A stretch of 64,000 nt of DNA, from the NCBI GenBank assembly GCA_020639195.1, contig JACKHB010000002.1, positions 372,001 to 436,000 of the forward strand, in the 5' to 3' direction. The notes beneath the pieces were generated by a model, which was not told the DNA's origin, did no database searches, and saw nothing but the letters and a program-made list of their open reading frames with translations. This document shows positions 44,026 through 54,166 of the stretch, piece by piece; the first letter of the stretch is position 1, and each line of letters opens with the position of its first letter. This stretch comes from Phycisphaeraceae bacterium (GTDB lineage: Bacteria > Planctomycetota > Phycisphaerae > Phycisphaerales > UBA1924). The position numbers and the translations under genes were made by a program.

Positions 44026-44700
44026 ATGCGCGAGGTCGTGATCGCAACGGGCAACCCGCACAAGATCGAGGAATTGCGGTCCATTCTGGGCGGGCTCGGG
44101 ATTCGCGCGCTGGGGCTTGAGGATCTGGATGGACCGTTTGCCGAACCCGACGAGACGGGGTCCTCGTTCGAGGAGAATGCTCGACTCAAGGCTCGGTCGT
44201 ATGCGGCTCAGACCGGGCGTGCGTGCCTGGCGGACGACTCTGGCCTGGAGATCGACGTGCTGGACGGCAGGCCCGGGGTGATCAGCAGCCACTATTGCAC
44301 CGATGGGATTGAGACGGGCCTGACGCGTGGGGAGCGCGATCGTCGCAATAACGAGCGGGTGCTGCGTGAGTTGGAGGGCGTGCCGACGGAGGCGCGCGGA
44401 GCGCGGTTCGTGTGCGTCATGGTGCTGGCGGGGCCCGATGGCCGAGTGCTCGCCACCGCCCGGGGCGAGTTCGAGGGTCGCATCGGCGAGGCACGCGGGC
44501 CGGGACGCGAGGGTGTGCCGCGAGGCCGCTACGGATTTGGCTACGACCCGATCTTCCTCGTCGCGCCCGAGTTTGCGCGGACCAGCGCGGAGTTGTCATC
44601 GGATGAGAAGAACCGGTTGAGCCACCGCGCTCGTGCGGCCGAGGCCATGGCGACGCGGGTGCTCGAATGGACTCGAAGGACGGGGCTAGAGCGCCCATGA
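44026..44700 (+). CDS. rdgB: dITP/XTP pyrophosphatase (RdgB/HAM1)
   Basis: 224 residues. REVVIATGNPHKIEELRSIL opens the family fold; SSFEENARLKARSYA and LADDSGLEIDVLDGRPGVIS contain the metal-binding Asp residues; YGFGYDPIFLVAPEF and NRLSHRARA match the nucleotide pocket. It removes deaminated purine NTPs, preventing their incorporation. Divergent from pfkB, convergent with dnaK; followed by a hairpin terminator. Confidence 0.95.
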   Translation: MREVVIATGNPHKIEELRSILGGLGIRALGLEDLDGPFAEPDETGSSFEENARLKARSYAAQTGRACLADDSGLEIDVLDGRPGVISSHYCTDGIETGLTRGERDRRNNERVLRELEGVPTEARGARFVCVMVLAGPDGRVLATARGEFEGRIGEARGPGREGVPRGRYGFGYDPIFLVAPEFARTSAELSSDEKNRLSHRARAAEAMATRVLEWTRRTGLERP

Positions 44701-44703
44701 ATA

Positions 44704-44733
44704 AAGCGGGCGCGACTGACGCCGCGCCCGCTT
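44704..44733 (+). terminator. Hairpin terminator after rdgB
   Basis: An 11-bp perfect stem, AAGCGGGCGCG (44704-44714) with CGCGCCCGCTT (44723-44733), with an 8-nt loop right after the rdgB stop. The tail is not strongly T-rich; on the minus strand the AATAAAGCGG side gives TTTAT, so it may act in both directions. Confidence 0.6.
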
Positions 44734-44740
44734 GAGAGAG

Positions 44741-44758
44741 TGACGTCTGGAGACGTCA
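44741..44758. other. Perfect palindrome between convergent rdgB and dnaK
   Basis: TGACGTCT-GG-AGACGTCA, an 8-bp inverted repeat with 2-nt loop, followed on the plus strand by GGGGGGAGTTTT. It could be a second terminator for rdgB or a protein-binding site; nothing decides between the two. Confidence 0.4.
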
Positions 44759-44835
44759 CAGGGGGGAGTTTTGAAGGGGCCAGCTTAGCTTCGAAATCCT
44801 TCGTCTGTCGAGTTGGTCGCGGGATTGCAAGAAAA

Positions 44836-44869
44836 TGAGAAACAGGCCCTAGGGATTCCCCTTGGGCCT
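44836..44869 (-). terminator. Rho-independent terminator of dnaK
   Basis: On the minus strand, stem AGGCCCAAGGG and CCCTAGGGCCT (one mismatch) with a 4-nt loop, 31 bp after the dnaK stop, followed by the T-rich run GTTTCTCATTTTC. Confidence 0.75.
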
Positions 44870-44899
44870 GGCTCGTGCTGGCCGGGTCGTGGAGTTCGG

Positions 44900-46825
<1,926 letters not shown>

Positions 46826-46891
46826 GGCTGTCCTCTTGAGTCAGGGAGCTGAGCGTTCGGCCGTTCCGGTGGCCGCTGTCTTCAATCGGGA

Positions 46892-46908
46892 TGCAACGCC
46901 TGTGCCAA
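46892..46908 (-). promoter_or_regulatory. Sigma-54 (RpoN)-type promoter upstream of dnaK
   Basis: On the minus strand TTGGCACAGGCGTTGCA, which matches the -24/-12 consensus TGGCAC-N5-TTGCA with correct spacing. The predicted start site is near 46881, leaving ~55 bases of leader before ATG 46825. No upstream activator binding site is identifiable, apart from a CCTGTG/CACAGG inverted repeat (46898-46915) that partly overlaps it. Confidence 0.6.
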
Positions 46909-47092
46909 CCCACAGGATTCGATCCATCCGGGTCCCGGGTCGGCCGGGCCTCGGGAAATGGCATCGCGATCCGACAAGCTGTCGGGATTGACCGGCCACC
47001 CTGCCGAAACGGCAGGTGGCGCGGTGCGATGGGCCACGAATCCGGACGTACAGATCCGACTCGGGTCGGCCGACTGCCGGGGGCGCGAAGGC

Positions 47093-49117
47093 CTAGGGAG
47101 AGCCCTCAGGGGCCGGCACGACCCTCGCGGCACCCCTCAGCCGGGGGTGTGCCTCGCCCGGGGACTCGTCGAAGATCCACGCCGCGACGGGGGCATCCAT
47201 GTTGAGAAGCAGCAGCGTGTCGCGGTCGGGCGCAAAGCGCCTCTGAGGTTCGAAGGATTCGGTGGTGTACCTCGCGACGGACGAGAGGCGGACGCCATCG
47301 ATCAGTCCGTCGAAGAATGACGTCGGATCGCCCGCGCCGTTGACGTCGGCGCCGACGATGAGGGGGAAGCCGTTCTGGCGGCGCGTGCCGGCGCGATCGA
47401 CCTTCGCCCCAAGCCGGCCGTCGACGTAGAGACGGACCTGACTGCCGTCGTACACCCCCGCGAGATGGTGCCACTCTCCGGTGGAGAGGGTGCGCTCGGG
47501 GGCCTTCGCTTCGGCGTAGCGATCGCCGAGGAAGATGTCGAACTCGGGAACCCCCTTGCTGACAAAGAACCCATAGTCAGAACTCTCGGTCTTGGCGAGC
47601 AGCCCGACTCGATCGCCGAAGGCGCGGGCGCTGAACCAGCACTCGAGGGTCATCGGTCCGTCGGAGAGCGGGATGGCTTCGCTGGGGACGCGGAGATGGC
47701 CGGAGCGGCCGTCGACGTCGAGCACCATCTCCCGCGACGGGCGGGGAGGCGCACTCAGCCGCACCGCGATGGGGACCTCGCGCACGATGGAGGGGATCTC
47801 GTAGCGGTGCCCCGGGGCGAGGTATTCCATGTCGAACGCGACCTCACCAACGCGGAACGTGCCATCGAGGGGCGCGGGCAGGCGCTCGACATGGAAGAGA
47901 AACTCGTGGCTCTGGCCGGGCTCGATGGTGTCGTGCTGGTGGTCGGGGATGAACATCCAGCGGCTATCGCCGCTCTCGATGGTGGCGGTCACGTCGATGG
48001 GGCGCGTGGCGGTGTTGGTCATCGTCGCACGCAGGACCCCCGAGCCCGAGCCGTCGGTGGCGAGCTGGATGGGGGCGGAGAACGCGGGCTCCTGCCTCGA
48101 GAGCCGCGCGCACTCGTCGCCGAGTTGACCCGTCATCTCTCGCACGTCCTGCACCTCGCCGACGGGGACCGAGGCGATGGAGATCTGGTCCTTTCGGACG
48201 GTCACGAGGTGGTACTGATGGAGCCATCCGGCATCCGGGACGACCTGGCTCTGCGCCCCGCCGACCGTGGCGAGCGTGACGTACTCGATGCCATCGAAGG
48301 GCCCGTCGTAGCGCATCCGGTGGATGTGACCGGCGAAGACCGCGGTCACGTTGCCGGCCTCGACCAGCACGCGGTGCACCTTCTCCCAGTCGTCGCCGTA
48401 GTTGCCCTTGAGCCAGCGCGGGTGGTGGAGAAAGACAAAGACGTGCTCGGCGTCCTTCGTGCGAGAGAGCGTGTCGCGGAGCCAGCTCAACTGGGCGTCG
48501 CTCATGACCTGCGAGGCGGGCTTGTCGATGGCCTTCTCGCCGGTCTGCGGATTGCCCTCATCCGAGAAGAGCGCGATGAACCATGAGTTCTTGTGCTCGA
48601 AGGCGTACCAAAGGGGGCCGAAGTTCATCTCATAGTCGTGCTCATGCTCGCCGGGAGGGCGGCCCTCGCCGCGCCAGTAGATATCGTGGTTGCCCGCCAC
48701 GGGGAACCACGGGCAGAGCAACTGGTCCATGATGCCTTTGAACTCGCGCATCTGGCCGAGCCACGGCCCCTGAGTGTTGTACCCCTCGACCAGATCGCCG
48801 ACGGTGATGACGAAGTCCGGCTCGAAGAGGTTGGTGTCGCGGACCGCATCGGCCAGCACGCCGACGCCTCGGACCGGGCCGCCGGTTCGATCTCCGAAGA
48901 TGGCGAACGTGAAGGCGTCCTGCTCGGTGGGCAGCGGGAGCACGACCGGGCTCTGCCGGTTGGTGATGAAGCGCGTGCCGTCGGGCAGGACACGGGCATG
49001 CGGCTCGCCGTGGCGATGCAGATGCCGATCGTGACCGATGTTGTCGGGTTGAGCCGCGGCGGGCCCCGTCGTCGGGATGAGAGCGAGCAGGGCTACGGCG
49101 ATCTGTGCGGGTCTCAT
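47093..49117 (-). CDS. Exported calcineurin-like metallophosphoesterase with C-terminal LamG-like domain
   Basis: 674 residues with signal peptide (MRPAQIAVALLALIPTTGPA). The phosphoesterase domain (about 65-310) has the full ligand set: FAIFGDRTGG (Asp), ITVGDLVEG (Asp), PVAGNHDIYW (Asn-His), VFVFLHHPRWL (His) and TAVFAGHIHRMRY (His-x-His). A beta domain follows, then a LamG/concanavalin-like domain (about 490-650; MTLECWFSARAFGDRVGLLA, HHLAGVYDGSQVRLYVDGRL). Phosphodiester or phosphomonoester cleavage outside the cytoplasm is likely, with the LamG domain perhaps binding a carbohydrate. The specific substrate is unknown. Confidence 0.88.
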   Translation of the reverse strand: MRPAQIAVALLALIPTTGPAAAQPDNIGHDRHLHRHGEPHARVLPDGTRFITNRQSPVVLPLPTEQDAFTFAIFGDRTGGPVRGVGVLADAVRDTNLFEPDFVITVGDLVEGYNTQGPWLGQMREFKGIMDQLLCPWFPVAGNHDIYWRGEGRPPGEHEHDYEMNFGPLWYAFEHKNSWFIALFSDEGNPQTGEKAIDKPASQVMSDAQLSWLRDTLSRTKDAEHVFVFLHHPRWLKGNYGDDWEKVHRVLVEAGNVTAVFAGHIHRMRYDGPFDGIEYVTLATVGGAQSQVVPDAGWLHQYHLVTVRKDQISIASVPVGEVQDVREMTGQLGDECARLSRQEPAFSAPIQLATDGSGSGVLRATMTNTATRPIDVTATIESGDSRWMFIPDHQHDTIEPGQSHEFLFHVERLPAPLDGTFRVGEVAFDMEYLAPGHRYEIPSIVREVPIAVRLSAPPRPSREMVLDVDGRSGHLRVPSEAIPLSDGPMTLECWFSARAFGDRVGLLAKTESSDYGFFVSKGVPEFDIFLGDRYAEAKAPERTLSTGEWHHLAGVYDGSQVRLYVDGRLGAKVDRAGTRRQNGFPLIVGADVNGAGDPTSFFDGLIDGVRLSSVARYTTESFEPQRRFAPDRDTLLLLNMDAPVAAWIFDESPGEAHPRLRGAARVVPAPEGSP

Positions 49118-49174
49118 GCGGCCATGCTACCGAAACATGACGGCGCGCCGCGGCGTGGTGATTGAGCGGGGCGC

Positions 49175-49211
49175 AAAGAAAAGGCCCGACGCACCGGGCG
49201 GTGCATCGGGC
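49175..49211 (-). terminator. Rho-independent terminator of the poly-C PEP-CTERM gene
   Basis: On the minus strand, a 12-bp stem (GCCCGATGCACC with GGTGCGTCGGGC, one G-T pair) with a 4-nt loop and tail CTTTTCTTTGCGCC. It lies 23 bp after the restored stop of the 49234-49769 gene. Confidence 0.85.
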
Positions 49212-49233
49212 TGGAGGATTCGAAAAAGTCGCC

Positions 49234-49769
49234 TCAGCGACGACGGCGGGCGGCAGCGAGGCCGCCGAGGCCGAGCAGCGCGAGGCTGGGGGGGGGGTGT
49301 GGCTGATCTTGTGGACGTTTTTGCGGGCGTTGGCGTGGGTGTGCGCGCCCTCGCCGCTAGCGACCTCGTTGGTCATGTACAGGTCGATCTGGTAGCCGCC
49401 TCCGGACGCGGCGATCGCGGCGAAGCTGACGTCGCGATGGATCGCGCCGAGCTGGCCTTCAGCAACCGAGAAGCTGTCAACCGTCACGCCGTTGACGTCC
49501 AAAGACCAGTCGCACGAGGCGCCGCTGTTGAGAACGTTCTGGACGACCTCGATGTCGAGCACGGCGCGAGTCACGGAGGGATTGCTGTCGGCAAAGAACT
49601 CGAAGACGCCGTCACCACGCGCGACAGACCAGAAGTAGCCGACCTCCTCGGCGTTGATGAAGCCGGTCGAGCCGACGATCGTCGAGTCGTCCGACGGGAA
49701 GTCGTGCGTGTCGGCGATGGCGAACGAACCGAAGGCCGCGAGAGCCCCCACGAAAGCGATCTTCTTCAT
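49234..49769 (-). pseudogene. PEP-CTERM exoprotein gene frameshifted at a poly-C(10) tract
   Basis: ATG 49769 (MKKIAFVGALAAFGSFAIA signal peptide) opens a ~160-residue secreted domain with VVQNVLNSGASCDWSLDVNG and DVSFAAIAASGGGYQIDLYM. At a run of ten C on the minus strand (49288-49297) the frame leaves the expected C-terminus. Reading one more C restores TPPPSLALLGLGGLAAARRR-R followed by TGA 49234, a perfect PEP-CTERM tail that ends just before the terminator. As given, the frame instead runs on for hundreds of bases. It is either a homopolymer sequencing error or a slippage (phase-variable) site. Confidence 0.75.
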
Positions 49770-50044
49770 TGTTCTGCTCCTCACTGCGTCTCTCTCAACA
49801 TCGAACCCGGCGGCGGACAATCCGGCCTCCGGGATGCGGCGCTCCCTGACTTCGCCGCGTGAACGGGGAGGGTACCAGACTCCCATTCGGCTTCATCGTC
49901 GTTGTCGGAAATGGCGACAAAAAGGAGAAGAAATTGTTGGTTTGTTTGTATTGTGAGGGCTGGGATAAGGTCCGAGAACTGAGCTTGCTACGCATTATTT
50001 TCAGAGAGCTTTGAAAACACGAGGCGGCCCGGCAAGGATCGCCC

Positions 50045-51292
50045 ATGGTCACCGCACCCCGAATCGACCCGGCTCTGGACGGAGTCCGCCGCAGGGTGGA
50101 GGCGGGCGAACGGCTGTCGCTGGACGATGGCGATCTTCTCTATCGCACGCCGGACATCTGGAGCGTGTGCGAGCTGGCGGACGTGGCCCGTCGGCGGCTG
50201 CACGGGGACACCGCGTACTACAACGTCAACCGGCACCTGAACTACTCGAACGTGTGCGCGCTGTCGTGCAGCTTCTGCGATTTCTTCGCCAAGCGCGGCG
50301 ATGACCGGGCGTACACGCGCTCGCTCCGCGAGATCCGGGCCGAGGCCGAGCGCGCGGCGGAGGCCGGCGCGACGGAGATGCACATCGTCGGCGGCCTCGA
50401 TCCGTACCTGCCGTGGGAGTACTACCCGCAGATGCTCGCAACGATCCGCGAGGCGGCGCCATCGATCCACATCAAGGCGTTCACGGCGGTGGAGATCGTG
50501 CACCTGGCCAAGGTCGCGCGGGTGTACAAGGGCGCGACGCTGGGCGGTGAGGAGGGACGCGCTGCGCGGATGGAGGGCATCGCGTGGGTGCTCGAGCGGC
50601 TGATCGCGGCGGGGCTGGGCTCGCTGCCGGGCGGCGGCGCAGAGGTCTTTGACGATCGCGTGCACGATGAGGCGTTCAAGGGCAAGATCCGCAGCGACGT
50701 GTGGCTGGATGTGCACCGCGTGGCGCACCACCTGGGCCTCAACAGCAACGCGACGATGCTGTACGGGCACATCGAGGACCGGCACGAGCGGCTGGCGCAC
50801 ATGGACATGCTGCGCCGGGTGCAGGATGACGCGCTGGCGGGATTCGACTCTGGGAGCGGGCCACTTGGCGGCGGCGTCATCCGCGGCCGCTTCCAGACCA
50901 TCATCCCGCTGCCGTTCTTTCCCGATGGCAGCGCGCTGGAGCGCCTGCCTGGGCCGAGCGGCCTGGAGAACCTGCGGACGCTGGCGATCTGCCGGCTGAT
51001 GCTCGACAACTTCCCGCACGTCAAGGCGTTCTGGATCATGCAGACGTTGGGCATGGCGCAACTGATGCTCCAGTGCGGCGCGGACGACATCGACGGCACG
51101 GTGGTGTGGTACGACATCACCAAGGTCGGCGGAGCGGGCACGCACCAGGAGGTGAGCGTCGCGGATCTGCAGCGAGCGATCCGCGAGGCAGGGTTCACGC
51201 CCGTGGAGCGAGACACGCTGTATCGGAGGGTTGGGCGCGAGGGGAAGAACTGGTGGGTCGAGGGAGATCTCGGGGCGCGGCTGGGGGAATGA
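50045..51292 (+). CDS. mqnE: Aminofutalosine synthase MqnE (radical SAM)
   Basis: 415 residues. The radical SAM Cys cluster is CALSCSFCDFF (CxxxCxxC). Family features include AYYNVNRHLNYSNVC, TEMHIVGGLDPYLPWEYY, GLGSLPGGGAEVFDDRVHDE and TMLYGHIEDRHERLAHM. The close relatives are MqnC and CofH; the GGLDPYLPWEYY and GGGAEVF motifs fit MqnE best. It joins chorismate-derived carboxyvinylbenzoate and adenosyl units in the futalosine route to menaquinone. No other mqn gene is nearby. Confidence 0.88.
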   Translation: MVTAPRIDPALDGVRRRVEAGERLSLDDGDLLYRTPDIWSVCELADVARRRLHGDTAYYNVNRHLNYSNVCALSCSFCDFFAKRGDDRAYTRSLREIRAEAERAAEAGATEMHIVGGLDPYLPWEYYPQMLATIREAAPSIHIKAFTAVEIVHLAKVARVYKGATLGGEEGRAARMEGIAWVLERLIAAGLGSLPGGGAEVFDDRVHDEAFKGKIRSDVWLDVHRVAHHLGLNSNATMLYGHIEDRHERLAHMDMLRRVQDDALAGFDSGSGPLGGGVIRGRFQTIIPLPFFPDGSALERLPGPSGLENLRTLAICRLMLDNFPHVKAFWIMQTLGMAQLMLQCGADDIDGTVVWYDITKVGGAGTHQEVSVADLQRAIREAGFTPVERDTLYRRVGREGKNWWVEGDLGARLGE

Positions 51293-51451
51293 AGTAACCG
51301 CCGTCGCCCGAACGCGATGCGCCCGCGAGTCGGGACGAGCACGCGGCGAACTCTCCGGGGACGTGTCGCAGAACTTCGGCAGGGCCAATCCGTCACCCGA
51401 GTGCCCGTTTGAACACGCCATGACAGCCCCCCGCCGTGTACTCTCCGGCCG

Positions 51452-52180
51452 ATGAGCCGCGGCTACGCACGTTTGATCCTGCGATTATCTATGGTGCTGG
51501 TGCCCTGTGCATCGCTGGGCGCGGTGTTGTCATTTGGGCAGTTATCTGCACCGGCTGACACGACCGATCAGACAGCTATCCACACCACTGCGAGCCAGTT
51601 GGTCACACCCGTCCTTCGGTTCGCCGAGGAATGCAGCTTCGAGGTGACTGTTCCGGGGGTGCGAGCACAGGATGTGGTGTCGGTCCAGTCTTCGTGCTCC
51701 TGCCTCAGTCTTCTGGGATTCAATGGCGGAGATGGGGGGAACCGACTGGCGGTATCGCTGATGTCCTATCCAAGCGGAGCCCAATCCGAGCTAGTCACAG
51801 AGCTTGCCGTCGGGCTCCGCGACGGAACACAGCGCAGTGTGACCCTCCAGGCGCGAGTGCTTCCACCCTTTCGCGGGTGGCCGAGTCGGTTCGACGCCCT
51901 CGCCGACGCCGACCACCTGACTCTCCAGGTCGACGCCCGATACGCGGACCGGATCGAGTCCCTCCTTGTGTTCGAGTCTTCCTCTGACACGCGCCTTCCT
52001 TGTGAATGGGACCCAATCGCGGCGTGCGCGAGGGTGAAGGCCGATGGCAGGATCGGCCTCGATGTCACTGTTGTATTCGCGGGTGAGCGAGGCCGCGTGC
52101 TATGGAGTGGCCCGCTCGTCGTCCGTAATGATTTCCTTGCCGCAATGGGCGGCGAACCGGTCCCAGGAGATACCCGATGA
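51452..52180 (+). CDS. Exported protein with DUF1573-like N-terminal domain
   Basis: 242 residues, with an N-terminal membrane anchor or signal (LILRLSMVLVPCASLGAVLS). FRFAEECSFEVTVPGV-like strands and a Cys pair in VVSVQSSCSCLSLLGF resemble DUF1573, an Ig-like domain typical of planctomycete envelope proteins. The remaining part has no known domain. First of four co-directional genes; its stop overlaps the next start by 4 bp (ATGA). Confidence 0.65.
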   Translation: MSRGYARLILRLSMVLVPCASLGAVLSFGQLSAPADTTDQTAIHTTASQLVTPVLRFAEECSFEVTVPGVRAQDVVSVQSSCSCLSLLGFNGGDGGNRLAVSLMSYPSGAQSELVTELAVGLRDGTQRSVTLQARVLPPFRGWPSRFDALADADHLTLQVDARYADRIESLLVFESSSDTRLPCEWDPIAACARVKADGRIGLDVTVVFAGERGRVLWSGPLVVRNDFLAAMGGEPVPGDTR

Positions 52181-52401
52181 AACGCACGACCACCGTAGTT
52201 CGTTCTTCAGTCCTCTTCGGCATGGTCGCTCATTGCCTCCTCGCCGCCGGGGCGGCGTCGCAGCCTGTCCCAACGCTGGGTTGGTGCCCCTCGGGAGGGC
52301 TTTGCGATCAGATGCAATGCGGTGTGGCCAAGTGCATGTGCCATCGCAACGAGGACACGCAGTTGCCCGAGTGCATCCCCTGGGAGAACCCGGGCGCGTA
52401 G
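52177..52401 (+). CDS. Small Cys-rich secreted protein, 74 aa
   Basis: A signal peptide (MKRTTTVVRSSVLFGMVAHC, cleavage near GAAS-Q) leaves a ~45-residue mature peptide with six Cys (GWCPSGGLCDQMQCGVAKCM, CHRNEDTQ, PECIP), suggesting a disulfide- or metal-stabilised knot. Family not recognised. It overlaps the preceding gene (ATGA), so it is translationally coupled to it. Confidence 0.65.
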   Translation: MKRTTTVVRSSVLFGMVAHCLLAAGAASQPVPTLGWCPSGGLCDQMQCGVAKCMCHRNEDTQLPECIPWENPGA

Positions 52402-52521
52402 CCCGCATCGGGCCGGGCCGACTGACTCGGCGACGTTCGCGAAGGCGGCGCTCGTGCCGCGGGGGGTTTGTTCGATTGGTCACGTCGGCGGATGACGCCG
52501 GCTTGTGCGGGGGTGGTCGGC

Positions 52522-53382
52522 ATGCATGCACGCGCGGTCTGGATGGTGGGTCTGGGCCTCGCTTCGTGCGTTGGAGGATGGTTCGCAGTGCGGACCATCA
52601 CGCGGGAGCGCGCGGTGGCGGGCTCGACGCAGCGAGCGGCGGCGGAAGGGATCGTCGCGCACCGGGCACACGCCGAGGCGGAATGGAGCCGCGTGCTCTA
52701 CGCTGAAATCCCGGAGGACGCGGCGGAGTGCTCTCTTCTGCTCGATTCGATCCTGACGGATTCGCTCGCGGACGTGACCGCCGGGCAGCGAGCGGCACTG
52801 ATCGAGACGCTCGCGGAGCAACTCTGGGCGCGGGCGCAGGCCGACCCGCTGGTCTATGTGCGTCTGGCCGAGGGCGACCCGACCACCCGGTGGCTGACTG
52901 AGGCGGACCAGCCGGGCTTCACAGTCATCGGCGATGTGTTCGAGCACCACACGGGCAAGGGCCGCGAGGGGTTTGCGCCTCGCGACGCCCTGCTGGCGCT
53001 GGTTCGGTTCGCGATCGAGGAGTACGACAGCCGGCTGGCGGAGGTCGCCACGGAGGAGGGCGGCTCTCTCGTGTGGACCTATCGCGTCAGAAACAACGGC
53101 GAGGTTGTGCCCAAGAGCGTGGCGGGGCACTCGGACGAAGCCTCGGCAAAGTGGCATCGCAACGCCAGCACGGGGCAGATGTTCCGCGTGCCGCGGGTGT
53201 CGATCGACGATGTGTGCATCAGGGACGGGTCGGCCCTTGTTATCGAGGTCAATCTGCTGGTGAAGACCGAGAGCGGCAGGCCGTTCAACTGGATGTCGAC
53301 GTGGTATTGGGACAAGGAATCGGGCGAGTGGCTCTGTAACCGGATGCTCCGGAAGGGGTGGCATGCCACGATGTGGTACTAG
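52522..53382 (+). CDS. Membrane-anchored hypothetical protein in pilin cluster
   Basis: 286 residues from ATG 52522, chosen because GGGGGTGG precedes it and it opens a single anchor (WMVGLGLASCVGGWFAV). TTG 52468 and ATG 52492 are longer alternatives. The exported part is helical (AALIETLAEQLWARAQADPL) then beta-rich (SLVWTYRVRNNGEVVPKSVA, VIEVNLLVKTESGRPFNW). Not recognised. Its end overlaps the pilin gene by 20 bp. Confidence 0.55.
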   Translation: MHARAVWMVGLGLASCVGGWFAVRTITRERAVAGSTQRAAAEGIVAHRAHAEAEWSRVLYAEIPEDAAECSLLLDSILTDSLADVTAGQRAALIETLAEQLWARAQADPLVYVRLAEGDPTTRWLTEADQPGFTVIGDVFEHHTGKGREGFAPRDALLALVRFAIEEYDSRLAEVATEEGGSLVWTYRVRNNGEVVPKSVAGHSDEASAKWHRNASTGQMFRVPRVSIDDVCIRDGSALVIEVNLLVKTESGRPFNWMSTWYWDKESGEWLCNRMLRKGWHATMWY

Positions 53383-54163
53383 CCCGAGCCGGGGCGGGGT
53401 GACGCTGATCGAGGTGATGGCGACCATCGCGGTGATTGTCGTGGTGCTGTCGTTCGCGCTGCCGTCGCTGATGGAGTCGCGCCGGCGGGGCGATGAGACC
53501 GTGTGCCTGAGCAGGCTGGGCAACATCGCGCGGGTGGTGTCCGTCTATCAGGGCGGGAACGACGACGCGTGGCCCAACGCGTTCGACAGGCACACCGAGT
53601 ACCAGGACTGGACGACGGGGCAGACGCGATACATTCCGATCCACAATCGGGACCAGTTGGTGCTCTGGGGCGTGCTGCTCGACGCGTCGGGCATTGTGGA
53701 TATCGATCGCGATGGTGAATCGCTCTCGTGTCCGACGGTGTGGCGATCCTATCGGTCACCGACGCGACTCAACCCTCAGGCGGGGTCGATGGACAGTTTC
53801 ACGTACTCGGGAGCGCTGTTCACGGACAGAGCGGCTTGGCGCGAGGGCGGCGGCGTCATCGAACCCGACGAATGGCGTCGAACGGTACGGCTCGCCGAGG
53901 TGACGTTTGCCGCGGAGAAGGTGGCTTTCTGGCAGTTCCGCGATGTCCATCGCACCGGTGCGGTCGCGGGTCTCGGCGATGCCAACGACGAGATGCGTGT
54001 CAATGCGCTCTTTGCCGACGGACACGGTCGGCTGATCCGGCCATGGACCGCGCGACGCGCTCTGCGGGCTCATTGGGGCGAGGTGTACGGGCGCGAGACT
54101 CCTGAGAGGCTGCCGTTCTCGAGCGCGCCGGACGGATACGCGGGATCGGATGGCCTGCAGTAG
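53363..54163 (+). CDS. Type II/IV pseudopilin-like protein (DUF1559-like)
   Basis: 266 residues. The prepilin motif is RGG|VTLIEVMATIAVIVVVL (cleavage after Gly, Glu+5), giving an N-terminal helix. The C-terminal part ends in an H-x-DG-type tail (NALFADGHGRLI), typical of planctomycete DUF1559 pseudopilins. The gene starts within the end of the preceding gene, closing a four-gene cluster (51452-54163). These proteins are thought to be exported by type II secretion/type IV pilus-like machinery. Confidence 0.85.
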   Translation: MPRCGTSPSRGGVTLIEVMATIAVIVVVLSFALPSLMESRRRGDETVCLSRLGNIARVVSVYQGGNDDAWPNAFDRHTEYQDWTTGQTRYIPIHNRDQLVLWGVLLDASGIVDIDRDGESLSCPTVWRSYRSPTRLNPQAGSMDSFTYSGALFTDRAAWREGGGVIEPDEWRRTVRLAEVTFAAEKVAFWQFRDVHRTGAVAGLGDANDEMRVNALFADGHGRLIRPWTARRALRAHWGEVYGRETPERLPFSSAPDGYAGSDGLQ

Positions 54164-54166
54164 TCG

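Noticed and set aside
48642..49233. C-terminal extension of the MKKIAFVG gene product for ~200 more codons
   Set aside because: It arises only because the frame slips at the poly-C tract and then runs antisense-like through the metallophosphoesterase gene. The correct frame ends at 49234 with a PEP-CTERM tail.
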